Assembly (NCBI GenBank): GCA_944383855.1
Contig: CALWRB010000053.1
Location: 1-64,000, forward strand
Length of the DNA: 64,000 nucleotides
Source: an uncultured Lachnospiraceae bacterium
Lineage (GTDB): Bacteria; Bacillota; Clostridia; Lachnospirales; Anaerotignaceae
Direction: 5' to 3'
Shown here: piece after piece, positions 43,149-51,343 of the stretch
How the letters are laid out: every line of letters begins with the position of its first letter
How positions within the stretch are numbered: the stretch's first letter is position 1
Notes under the pieces: generated by a model
Databases searched by the model: none
Told to the model about the DNA's origin: nothing
The model's input: the letters and a program-made list of their open reading frames with translations, nothing else
Position numbers and translations under genes: made by a program

Positions 43149-44688
43149 GCTGATTTACTCCTTTCAGTGGCAAAGAGAAGGTGAATGTGGAACCACCTTC
43201 CGAATTGTTTTGTGCATTGATCTCTCCATCATGGGCCAAGATAATCGATTTACAAATCGTTAGACCGATACCAAGCCCACGGCTGGAATCACTGATCTCC
43301 TGTGTTGATTTTCCATCAAATATATTTGCGAGTTTTTCCGGGGGAATACCTTTTCCATGGTCCCGTACGGAAAAATATGCGTTCTTTTTGTCTTTGGAAA
43401 CAGATACAAGCAAGGGTTTTGTATCCCCGGAATGATGAATCGCATTTTCCAATAAATTGATCAGTACCTGTTCGATCAAAGTAGCGTCCATTGGTACAAT
43501 CAAAAGTTCCTCAGGAACTGCCACCTGAATTTTTGCCTGTGGAAATCTGCTGTATACACGGCTGATTGCTTCCGCGACAACTTCTTCCACTAATTCTTCC
43601 TGTTTTTTCACTTTTGCGGTATGGTCGCTGATACGTGTGACAGAAAGCAGATTTTCCACCATATGAATCAGCCATCCGGCATCGGATTGAATATCGTTTA
43701 AAAGTTTATCACCGTTTTCCGAGTAAATAAGGTCTTTATTGTCCTGCAGGGTCGCACTTGCGCCAAGAATACAGGTTAGTGGTGTTCGTAAGTCATGAGA
43801 TACAGCTCTTAAAAGGTTGCTGCGCATTTTTTCTTTCTCTTTTTCCAGCAAGATCTCTTGTGATTCCGAAAGAATATTTTGTCTTTCAATGGCAAGGAAA
43901 AGCTGCGAAGTCATAAAAGAAATGAATGTCAACATTTCAGTAGTAATCCATTTAGAATGAGGAAATAAAATTCCAATTACACCGTAAGTAACTTGATTCC
44001 CCATAATGGGAAAGTATGTGCCAAGACAATTATGCTGACCTTCTTCTGTTGCGGCGCCATATGCTTGATTGCTGTTGAAGGCTTTGTGCGCAATTTGGCG
44101 TTCCAGCATACTTGTAAAAATTCCCTCATCTCTTTCATTTTTACAACGGAAAATAATTTTTTGCGGTTTTATGGGATCACCAAGGCATAAAAAAACGCTG
44201 CTTTGATTTGCGGAATAGAAGTGATCCGCTCCAATATTCAAGATTTCATCTATACTTTGCGCGCTCAGCAGATGTTTGATCATATTATTGATGCTGTCTG
44301 TTCTTTTTTCTCGCAATGCAGAAAGTTGAGCTTCTTTTTTTACCTTTGCTGTCATGGCACTGGAAATGATCGACATCAGCAAAAGGATCGCAAATGTGAT
44401 GGGATATCCTGCCATGGTAAAGTTGATCGCGAAATACGGATAGGTGAAAAAATAATTGATACTGACAACACCGGCTATAGAGGACAAAATCCCCCAAAAA
44501 TAGCCTTGCGTCAGGATCGATACCAACGCGACGGAAAGCATATATAGTCCGAAAATATTGTCACTGATGAAACTTGCTTTGATCAACAAAAACGCCAATA
44601 ACGTAGCGATAATAAAAATGGCGATTGTCTTTAACAAATCCAATATAAATACAATAGGTTGAAAATTACTTTTTTCAAGACGGTTCAT
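43138..44688 (-). CDS. KdpD-like sensor kinase lacking the KdpD N-terminal domain
   Basis: A 516-residue kinase. It begins with four membrane segments of DUF4118 type (about 15-110; YFFTYPYFAINFTM is typical of KdpD), then a GAF-like domain, then RAVSHDLRTPLTCILGASATLQ with the phosphoaccepting His, and NLLENAIHHSGDTKP plus RGLGIGLTICKSI of the ATPase. Full KdpD has a 350-residue KdpD/Usp region before the membrane part; it is missing here. ATG 44688 has GAGG five bases upstream; GTG 44694 is an alternative. Confidence 0.88.
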   Translation of the reverse strand: MNRLEKSNFQPIVFILDLLKTIAIFIIATLLAFLLIKASFISDNIFGLYMLSVALVSILTQGYFWGILSSIAGVVSINYFFTYPYFAINFTMAGYPITFAILLLMSIISSAMTAKVKKEAQLSALREKRTDSINNMIKHLLSAQSIDEILNIGADHFYSANQSSVFLCLGDPIKPQKIIFRCKNERDEGIFTSMLERQIAHKAFNSNQAYGAATEEGQHNCLGTYFPIMGNQVTYGVIGILFPHSKWITTEMLTFISFMTSQLFLAIERQNILSESQEILLEKEKEKMRSNLLRAVSHDLRTPLTCILGASATLQDNKDLIYSENGDKLLNDIQSDAGWLIHMVENLLSVTRISDHTAKVKKQEELVEEVVAEAISRVYSRFPQAKIQVAVPEELLIVPMDATLIEQVLINLLENAIHHSGDTKPLLVSVSKDKKNAYFSVRDHGKGIPPEKLANIFDGKSTQEISDSSRGLGIGLTICKSIILAHDGEINAQNNSEGGSTFTFSLPLKGVNQHDQ

Positions 44689-44935
44689 ACGCACCTCGTT
44701 ATCTCGTTATTTGATATTGATTGTATAACTTTTATGAAATACAGTGTGTCACAAAAAACTATAGCAAAAATAGAAAAAACAAAATTCAATCAGAATTTGC
44801 ATTTTTCATAATATTATACCATAAAGGAAGAGAAAAGGAAAAGAAATGTGTTGCAAAAAAGCGGAAAATTTGGAAATAAATTGAAAACTTCTTTTTTAAG
44901 AATACAATGCATAAAAGTCGTTACCCTTTGGGGTC

Positions 44936-44964
44936 TTGCATGTCACTTAGATTTCTCCTATAAT
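44936..44964 (+). promoter_or_regulatory. Sigma-A promoter for the histidine phosphatase gene
   Basis: TTGCAT (44936-44941), 17-bp spacer, TATAAT (44959-44964), 39 bp before the start. The remaining intergenic bases 44695-44930 are AT-rich with no gene. Confidence 0.75.
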
Positions 44965-45003
44965 AAAAAGTTAGAAGAAGTGAAGCGAAAGAGGGAGAAG
45001 CAT

Positions 45004-45645
45004 ATGGCAAAAGAAAAAACCAGGTTTTATCTTATACGGCACGGTCAGACAGATTGGAATCAGGAAGGGCGCTACCAGGGATGGACGGACATTCCTCTTT
45101 CCGAGGAAGGCAAAAGGCAGGCTGCCGCACTGGGGGAACGCTTCCGTCGTCTGCCCTTAGATGCGCTTTATGTTTCTCCTTTAAAACGTGCACAGCAGAC
45201 CGCTATGCCAATTAGTGAGATAACGGGAGTCCCGATCAGAACCGAGGAGCATTTTAAAGAAATCAACTTCGGCAGTTGGGAGGGGCATACCATTGCGGAA
45301 TTGGAAGAAAAATTTCCAAACGAGTATCGTTCTTTTTATTTAGATCCTTTTTCGTCGGTATTTCCCGGGGAAGGTTCGTTTCAGGCGGCGGCAAAAAGAG
45401 CGGTAGAGGGATTCCGAGAATTATTGGAAAAACACAAAGGGAAGACCATTGCAGTTGTGTCCCATGGCGGACTGCTTCGTGTCATGTTGGTTTCTTTATT
45501 GGAAATGGACACTTCCTTTTACCGTAAAACTTGGATGAGCAATACATCTATCACAACAGTAGACGTTTTGCCGGACGGTAAGATCATGCTGTTTGGTTTG
45601 AATGATAAAGCGCATTTGGATGCACTGTATCATAAAGAAAGGTGA
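45004..45645 (+). CDS. Histidine phosphatase family protein
   Basis: A 213-residue protein with the phosphohistidine motif LIRHGQTDWNQEGRYQGWTD, Arg at VSPLKRAQQTA, Glu in EINFGSWEG and the second His in VVSHGGLLRVML. The family includes phosphoglycerate mutases and alpha-ribazole phosphatase; this one most resembles the CobC/GpmB-type phosphatases. ATG 45004 sits next to the family start; the upstream open frame runs across the promoter and is non-coding. The flavoprotein gene follows within eight bases. Confidence 0.9.
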   Translation: MAKEKTRFYLIRHGQTDWNQEGRYQGWTDIPLSEEGKRQAAALGERFRRLPLDALYVSPLKRAQQTAMPISEITGVPIRTEEHFKEINFGSWEGHTIAELEEKFPNEYRSFYLDPFSSVFPGEGSFQAAAKRAVEGFRELLEKHKGKTIAVVSHGGLLRVMLVSLLEMDTSFYRKTWMSNTSITTVDVLPDGKIMLFGLNDKAHLDALYHKER

Positions 45646-45652
45646 CAGAAAG

Positions 45653-46879
45653 ATGGCGAAAGTGATTGTGATCGGTGCAGGAGCTGCCGGATTGATTGCA
45701 GCAGGACACGCAGCGCAAAGAGGACACGAAGTACAATTATTTGAAAAAAATGATAGAATCGGAAAAAAGATCCTGATTACCGGAAAAGGTAGATGTAATT
45801 TGACCAACGACGGGGATCTGGACGTCTTTTTGGACAATATCCCGGGGAATCCTTATTTTATGTATAGTGCGTTTTCCTATTTGGATAGTGCGGCGACCAG
45901 AGAATTTTTCCGCTCCTTGGGGTTGGAAACAAAAGTAGAAAGAGGCAATCGCGTTTTTCCCGTTTCTGACCGTTCCCAGGACGTGGTAAAAGCTCTGGAA
46001 ACATATATTTTTCAAAATGGAGTAAAGCTGCATTTGAATAGTACCGTATCAGGACTTCTCATCGAAGCAGGTGCAGTCAAAGGAATTGTTTTACAAAATG
46101 GAAAAAAGATATCTGCGGATGCAGTGATTGTTTGCACAGGCGGACTTTCTTATCCCGGAACCGGTTCCACCGGCGACGGATACCGCTTTGCCAAAGAAGC
46201 AGGGCATCATGTAACGCCTTTGCACCCTTCTTTGGTACCGCTTCGCACGGCGGAAAGTTGGTGTAAAGACTGCATGGGTTTAAGTTTGCGCAATATCGCA
46301 GTCAAGATCAAAGATCAAAAAGGGAAAAAGCTCTACGAGGATTTTGGGGAATTGATGTTTACGCATTATGGTGTATCCGGTCCTGTGATATTGAGTGCAA
46401 GCAGGCATATCGCACAGGCACAGGGACAAAGTTTCTCTTTAACGATCGATCTGAAGCCGGCGCTTGATGAAAAGACACTGGACGCAAGGCTGTTGCGTGA
46501 TTTTGAAAAGTACAGTAACAGGAATTTTGCCAATGCATTGGACGATCTTTTGCCAAAAAAGTTGATTCCGACGATCGTTTCATTATCCGGCATCGACCCG
46601 AAGAAAAAAATCAATGCGGTCACAAAAGAAGAACGGAAAACGCTGTTACACTTATTAAAAGCTCTGCCGCTTACTATCACGGGCGTTACGGGGTATCACG
46701 AGGCGGTGATCACCTGTGGCGGAGTTGAAACGGACGAGATCGACCCGTCTACCATGCAAAGCAAATTGGTGCAGGGGCTTTATTTTGCGGGAGAAGTGTT
46801 GGACGTAGACGGATATACAGGTGGTTTTAATCTGCAGATCGCTTTTTCGACTGGATTTACAGCGGGAGAAGCAGTATAA
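45653..46879 (+). CDS. BaiN/HI0933-family NAD(P)/FAD-dependent oxidoreductase
   Basis: A 408-residue flavoprotein: FAD fold VIVIGAGAAGLIAAGHAA at the start, then KKILITGKGRCNLTND, LSYPGTGSTGDGYRFAKEAG, and the C-terminal FAD motif VDGYTGGFNLQIAFSTG. BaiN, a relative, reduces bile-acid intermediates in gut Clostridia, but most members are uncharacterised. ATG 45653 follows GGTGACAG. It precedes cmk, as in many Clostridia, so it is probably a conserved housekeeping-linked gene rather than a bile-acid enzyme. Confidence 0.88.
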   Translation: MAKVIVIGAGAAGLIAAGHAAQRGHEVQLFEKNDRIGKKILITGKGRCNLTNDGDLDVFLDNIPGNPYFMYSAFSYLDSAATREFFRSLGLETKVERGNRVFPVSDRSQDVVKALETYIFQNGVKLHLNSTVSGLLIEAGAVKGIVLQNGKKISADAVIVCTGGLSYPGTGSTGDGYRFAKEAGHHVTPLHPSLVPLRTAESWCKDCMGLSLRNIAVKIKDQKGKKLYEDFGELMFTHYGVSGPVILSASRHIAQAQGQSFSLTIDLKPALDEKTLDARLLRDFEKYSNRNFANALDDLLPKKLIPTIVSLSGIDPKKKINAVTKEERKTLLHLLKALPLTITGVTGYHEAVITCGGVETDEIDPSTMQSKLVQGLYFAGEVLDVDGYTGGFNLQIAFSTGFTAGEAV

Positions 46880-46892
46880 AAAGGAGAAAGCT

Positions 46893-47573
46893 ATGAAACA
46901 TTTTACCATTGCGATCGATGGACCGGCAGGTTCCGGAAAAAGCACTGTGGCAAAAAAAGTTGCCGCTGCTTTAGGCTTGATTTATATGGATACCGGGGCG
47001 ATGTACCGTACGGTTGCTTATGCCTGTCTGAAACAAGAGATAAATTTAGAAGATGAAACGGCAGTTTGCGCGTCCTTACAGAATTTGAAGATGGATATTA
47101 TCCTGAAAGATGGAAAACAGAGGATCTGTTTAGACGGGGAAGATGTGACCGAATTGATCCGCAGCCCACAGATCGGTAAAGGCGCCTCTGCTGTAGGAAA
47201 GTATTTGCCGGTCAGAGAATATCTTGTTCGCTTGCAGCAGTCTTTGGCAAAAGGCAACGATGTGATCATGGACGGAAGGGACATTGGTACGAAGGTTTTA
47301 CCGGAAGCGTCTTTAAAAATTTATCTGGACGCCTCTGTGCAGGAACGCGCGAAAAGGCGAATGGGTGAGCTTGACGCAATGGGAAAAGATACACCTGCCT
47401 TTGAAGAATTGTGTAAGCAGATGCAGCTGAGGGACAAGCAGGATATGGAACGAGAGCACAGCCCTTTGGTGCGTGCGGAAGATGCTGTCTATCTGGATAC
47501 CACCGGGTTAAATATAGAGCAGGTGACAGAACAGATTTTGCAGATGGCAAAAAAAATCAGAAATGAGGTGTAA
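46893..47573 (+). CDS. cmk: Cytidylate kinase
   Basis: A 226-residue P-loop kinase: FTIAIDGPAGSGKSTVAKKV, YMDTGAMYRTVAYA, IMDGRDIGTKVLPEA and the LID region RAKRRMGELDAMG. It phosphorylates CMP and dCMP. AAAAGGAG precedes ATG 46893. The order flavoprotein-cmk-plsC-ispH-rpsA is characteristic of Clostridia. Confidence 0.95.
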   Translation: MKHFTIAIDGPAGSGKSTVAKKVAAALGLIYMDTGAMYRTVAYACLKQEINLEDETAVCASLQNLKMDIILKDGKQRICLDGEDVTELIRSPQIGKGASAVGKYLPVREYLVRLQQSLAKGNDVIMDGRDIGTKVLPEASLKIYLDASVQERAKRRMGELDAMGKDTPAFEELCKQMQLRDKQDMEREHSPLVRAEDAVYLDTTGLNIEQVTEQILQMAKKIRNEV

Positions 47574-47579
47574 GGGATC

Positions 47580-48170
47580 ATGTTGTATCCGATCGTGAAG
47601 AATTTCTTTAAATTATATTTTAAGATCGCATTTCGTGTGCAGGTAGAAGGGAGAGAGAATATCCCGAAAACAGGGGCAGCGGTGCTTTGCTGTAATCATA
47701 CCAGTAATTATGACCCGATCGGTATGGCGATTTATATTGATCGACTGCCGCGTTACATCGCGAAAAAGGAGTTATTTGAAAATCCCATTATGAATAAAGC
47801 ATTACTGGACTTAAAGGCTTTCCCGATCGACAGAAGCGCTGCGATGGATATGAAAGCGTTTAAAAAAGCGGTCAGCGTTTTAAAAGAAGGAGAAATGCTC
47901 GGCATTTTTGCGGAAGGCAGACGAGTTAAGGAAGGCGAAAAAGCAGATGCCAAAGGCGGTGTAGCATTATTTGCGCTCAAAGGCAATTCGCCCGTGATTC
48001 CGGTGGCGATCAGCAGCAAATATAAATTCCGCAGCAAGGTCGTCGTACGCTATGGCAAGCCTATTTCTTTGGAGGCTTATCAGGGCAAAAAAGTGGACGC
48101 TGCAATGCTGCAGGAAATTGCAGATATGATCATGGAAAAAATTGAAGAACTGAAGGAGAAAACAATATGA
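47580..48170 (+). CDS. plsC: 1-acyl-sn-glycerol-3-phosphate acyltransferase
   Basis: A 196-residue membrane-associated acyltransferase with the catalytic HxxxxD in CCNHTSNYDPIG and the phosphate-binding GIFAEGRRVKEG (EGxR). It adds the second acyl chain to give phosphatidic acid. AGGTGTAAGG lies before ATG 47580, six bases after cmk. It overlaps ispH-rpsA by four bases. Confidence 0.92.
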   Translation: MLYPIVKNFFKLYFKIAFRVQVEGRENIPKTGAAVLCCNHTSNYDPIGMAIYIDRLPRYIAKKELFENPIMNKALLDLKAFPIDRSAAMDMKAFKKAVSVLKEGEMLGIFAEGRRVKEGEKADAKGGVALFALKGNSPVIPVAISSKYKFRSKVVVRYGKPISLEAYQGKKVDAAMLQEIADMIMEKIEELKEKTI

Positions 48171-50173
48171 ATCTGACAGTTGCGCCCTCTGCCGGGTTTT
48201 GCTTTGGCGTAAAAAGGGCGATCGATATTGCTTACAGTCAAACAGGCAAGCAGGAGCCCGTGGCGACATTGGGTCCGTTGATCCATAATAAGACCGTTAC
48301 GGACGATTTGGCGGCAAAAGGTGTCGGGATCATTGAAACACCGGAAGAAATGGATAGTGGCACTGTCATTATTCGTTCTCATGGTGTCGGTAAGGAAATT
48401 TATGAACGCTTGAAACAAAGGGGACTGCATGTTTTAGACGGAACCTGTCCGTTTGTCAAAAAAATTCATCAGTTGGTCGCAGATGCGCATGAAAAAGGAA
48501 ACCGTATCATTATAATCGGAGATGAGAAACACCCGGAGGTAATGGGGATCAACGGCTGGTGCGATTCTTCGGCATTGATACTGAATGAGCCTGCGCAGGC
48601 GGAATGCGCGCAGTTATCCGCAACGGAACCATATACTGTGGTGGTACAAACGACATTTCGCCATTCCAAATTTCAAAATATTGTTGCGATATTAAAGGAA
48701 AAAGGGATCACACTGCAAATCCATGATACGATTTGTTCCGCAACGGAAAAGCGGCAGAGGGAAGCAGTGGAATTATCCGCTAAAGTGGACAAAATGATCG
48801 TTATTGGAGATCGTAAAAGTTCCAATACGCAAAAATTAGTAGAAATTTGTGCAAAAAATTGCCAAAATACATACCATATTGAAACAATTCGTGATTTAGT
48901 GTTGAATAATTTCGACAAAGATGATAAAATAGGCTTAACTGCGGGCGCGTCAACACCGCCTGCGATAATTAAGGAGGTAATTGTTACTATGAGCGAAGCA
49001 TTCGACAATGCAGTACAAAATGCAGGAGGAAGTGAGGAAGTTTCTTTTGAGCAGATGCTGGAAGAATCTCTTGTGACTCTGCACACAGGTGATATTGTAA
49101 AGGGTACAGTCATCAGCGTTTCCAACGAGGAAGTATCCGTAAATCTGGGCTTTAAGTCCGATGGTATCATCTCCAGAGATGAGTTCAGCAGCGATAAGAG
49201 CGTGATCCCCAGCCAGACAGTAAAACCCGGCGATGAGATCGAAGTTTTTGTTGTTCGTGTCAACGATGGCGATGGCAATGTTCAGCTTTCCAGAAAACGT
49301 ATCGAAGCACAGAAAGGTCTGGAAGAGATCGAAGCTGCTTACAACGACAAGACTGTTGTGACCGGTACCGTAACCGATGTGGTAAAGGGCGGTTTGATCG
49401 CAGTTGTAAACGGTGCGAAGGTATTTATTCCTTCTTCCCAGGTTTCCAACAAATTTATCGAAGATCTGAGCGTTTTCAAAGGCAAAGAACTGGATTTCAA
49501 TATCATTGAGCTGGATCGCACAAAACGTCGTTTTATCGGCGGCAGAAAAGCAATGATCGAGAAAGAGATCGCAGAAAAGAAAGCTGCTATCTTTGCTACT
49601 TTGGAAGCAGGCACAAAGCGCATGGGTACAGTAAGCAGACTGACCGATTTTGGCGCATTTGTTGACTTGGGCGGTGTAGACGGTCTGATTCACATTTCCG
49701 AAATGAGCTGGGGCAGAATTTCCAACCCCAGAGAAGTACTGAAAGAAGGACAGGAAGTCGAAGTTATCGTTCTGGATGTAGATAAAGAAAAAGGCAAAAT
49801 CAGCCTTTCCTTGAAAGACAGTGCAAAGAATCCTTGGATGACAGCTTCCGAGAAATATGCTGTAGGTTCTATTGTAGAGGGTAAAGTTGTTCGTATGGTA
49901 CCTTTCGGCGCTTTTGTAGAACTGGAGCCCGGTGTGGACGGTCTGGTACATATTTCCCAGATCGCAAACAAACACGTTGTAAAACCCGAAGATGAACTGA
50001 AAGTTGGAGAGATCATCAACGTGAAGGTTCTGGAAGTAAATCCTGAACAGAAAAAGATCAGCCTTTCCAAAAGACAGGCTGATGCACCTGTAGAAGAAGC
50101 AGCTGCAGCTGAGGAAGCTCCTGCTGCTGAGGAAGCTCCTGCTGCAGAAGAAGCAGCTGCAACAGAAGAATAA
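48167..50173 (+). CDS. ispH-rpsA: IspH-ribosomal S1 fusion (HMBPP reductase and S1-domain protein)
   Basis: A 668-residue fusion. Residues 1-275 are IspH: iron-sulfur cysteines C12 (FCFGVKRA), C94 (DGTCPFVKK) and C190 (HDTICSATEK), with H40, H72, H122 and E124; it makes isopentenyl and dimethylallyl diphosphate. Residues about 300-640 hold four S1 RNA-binding domains (for example KGTVISVSNEEVSVNLGF, GAFVDLGGVDGLIHISEM, GAFVELEPGVDGLVHISQI). The tail is an EEAPAAEEA-type repeat. The fusion is known in Clostridia. An AAGGAGGTAA site at 48970-48979 precedes an in-frame ATG at 48989, so S1 could also be made separately. Confidence 0.95.
   Translation: MNLTVAPSAGFCFGVKRAIDIAYSQTGKQEPVATLGPLIHNKTVTDDLAAKGVGIIETPEEMDSGTVIIRSHGVGKEIYERLKQRGLHVLDGTCPFVKKIHQLVADAHEKGNRIIIIGDEKHPEVMGINGWCDSSALILNEPAQAECAQLSATEPYTVVVQTTFRHSKFQNIVAILKEKGITLQIHDTICSATEKRQREAVELSAKVDKMIVIGDRKSSNTQKLVEICAKNCQNTYHIETIRDLVLNNFDKDDKIGLTAGASTPPAIIKEVIVTMSEAFDNAVQNAGGSEEVSFEQMLEESLVTLHTGDIVKGTVISVSNEEVSVNLGFKSDGIISRDEFSSDKSVIPSQTVKPGDEIEVFVVRVNDGDGNVQLSRKRIEAQKGLEEIEAAYNDKTVVTGTVTDVVKGGLIAVVNGAKVFIPSSQVSNKFIEDLSVFKGKELDFNIIELDRTKRRFIGGRKAMIEKEIAEKKAAIFATLEAGTKRMGTVSRLTDFGAFVDLGGVDGLIHISEMSWGRISNPREVLKEGQEVEVIVLDVDKEKGKISLSLKDSAKNPWMTASEKYAVGSIVEGKVVRMVPFGAFVELEPGVDGLVHISQIANKHVVKPEDELKVGEIINVKVLEVNPEQKKISLSKRQADAPVEEAAAAEEAPAAEEAPAAEEAAATEE
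48970..48991 (+). promoter_or_regulatory. Internal ribosome binding site at the IspH/S1 junction
   Basis: AAGGAGGTAA at 48970-48979 lies nine bases before the in-frame ATG at 48989 (codon 275 of the fusion), giving an S1 protein of 394 residues. Confidence 0.6.
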
Positions 50174-50187
50174 TTTCAGATGAAAAG

Positions 50188-50214
50188 AGTGCCGAATGTA
50201 TCGGCACTTTTTTA
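50188..50214 (+). terminator. Intrinsic terminator after ispH-rpsA
   Basis: AGTGCCGA (50188-50195), loop ATGTA, TCGGCACT (50201-50208), then six T. A second stem, CTTTGTTCCCC with GGGG and AACAAAG (50232-50259), follows. Confidence 0.9.
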
Positions 50215-50434
50215 TTATGTTTTGCGATTACCTTTGTTCCCCAAAAGGGGATAACAAAGATTTTAAAGAGAAAGCTTTTCTTTTTGTATACAATTTACAA
50301 TCATAAAAAAGAAAACAATATATAGTGTCTTAAATACAAAAAATACATACATTTAGTATGAAGTTCTATAGCGATTTTAGAAATATCCGACGAGAACTCT
50401 CGCGGGGAAGGGAAACAGAAACAAGAAATATGGG

Positions 50435-50463
50435 TTGACAAGCGTTGTAAGTCATGTTACCAT
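50435..50463 (+). promoter_or_regulatory. Promoter of the ZTP riboswitch-pflAB transcript
   Basis: TTGACA (50435-50440), 17-bp spacer, TACCAT (50458-50463); a full-consensus -35 with a weaker -10. Confidence 0.6.
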
Positions 50464-50469
50464 CTAAGC

Positions 50470-50572
50470 GTAGATTATATGACTGACGGAACCGTGGATT
50501 CACCACATGGAGTATAATCGTTAACCAAGCCGACCGTCTGGGCAAGAAAAGGCCCGGACGTGCGGCTTTTTC
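50470..50572 (+). ncRNA. ZTP/ZMP riboswitch (pfl motif) with terminator
   Basis: P1 GATTATA/TATAATC (50473-50479 with 50513-50519) encloses GACTGACGG, the GTGG/CCAC hairpin and ATGGAGT, matching the pfl-motif consensus; the second domain GCCGACCGTCTGGGC (50529-50543) carries the conserved CCGNCTGGGC. It also forms the left arm of a terminator with GCCCGGACGTGCGGC and T5. The class senses ZTP/ZMP, signals of low 10-formyl-THF, and ligand binding prevents termination. Its place before pfl genes is the association that named the motif. Confidence 0.92.
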
Positions 50573-50607
50573 TATTGCGTGAAAACTGAATAGAAAGAGG
50601 TGATGAT

Positions 50608-51339
50608 ATGACTGTAGGGAGAATTCATTCGGTAGAGTCGATGGGACTGGTCGATGGACCCGGGATCCGAACGGTATTGTTCTTTCAGGGCTGTGATCTT
50701 CGCTGTAAGTACTGCCACAATCCAGATACTTGGCAAAAAAACGGTGCGAAAGAAATGACGGTTGCTGAAGTGATGAAAATGCTGAAAAGATACCGTCCGT
50801 ATTACGGGACAAACGGCGGCGTGACCTGCTCCGGCGGGGAAGCGTTATTACAGCTGGATTTTCTGACAGAACTTTTTCAGGCGTGTAAGCAGGAAGGAAT
50901 TTCTACCTGTCTGGATACGGCAGGATATGCGGAAGGTCCGTTTGATCAACTCCTTGAGGTGACAGATTTAGTGCTGTTTGATGTGAAGCATTTCGAAAAA
51001 AATGCTTATCGTACCTTATGTGGCGGAGATATTTCCGTACCGACTCGGTTTTTGAACGAAGTACAAAAACACAATGTCCCTCTCTGGATCCGTCATGTCG
51101 TTGTTCCGGGTATCACTGACAGTATCGAGCATATACAATGGCTCGGTCGCTACTTGAGAGGTATCTCAGGGGTGGAAAAAATTGAATTGCTTCCGTACCA
51201 CACCTTAGGCGTGGGAAAATACGACACGATGGGAATTCCGTATGCTTTCAAAGGAATACCGCCGATGGACAAAAGCAAATTAGAAAAATTACAAGAATGT
51301 TTAGAGAAAATTGTTTCCGAAACGGAAAGAAAGGATTGA
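50608..51339 (+). CDS. pflA: Pyruvate formate-lyase activating enzyme
   Basis: A 243-residue radical-SAM protein. The cluster motif is C29xxxC33xxC36 in [18 protein letters not shown], followed by [13 protein letters not shown] and [11 protein letters not shown]. It abstracts hydrogen from the PflB glycine to make the active radical. GAAAGAGGTG precedes ATG 50608. It lies directly before pflB and after a ZTP riboswitch, tying formate supply to the one-carbon state. Confidence 0.95.
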   Translation: MTVGRIHSVESMGLVDGPGIRTVLFFQGCDLRCKYCHNPDTWQKNGAKEMTVAEVMKMLKRYRPYYGTNGGVTCSGGEALLQLDFLTELFQACKQEGISTCLDTAGYAEGPFDQLLEVTDLVLFDVKHFEKNAYRTLCGGDISVPTRFLNEVQKHNVPLWIRHVVVPGITDSIEHIQWLGRYLRGISGVEKIELLPYHTLGVGKYDTMGIPYAFKGIPPMDKSKLEKLQECLEKIVSETERKD

Positions 51340-51343
51340 TACC

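Noticed and set aside
45653-46879. Bile-acid operon suggested by the BaiN-like protein
   Set aside because: No other bai genes are present and the gene sits in the conserved cmk-plsC-ispH neighbourhood.
48950-49975. 341-codon minus-strand open frame opposite ispH-rpsA
   Set aside because: It mirrors the S1 coding region; its product has no recognisable motifs, and the plus-strand gene is certain.
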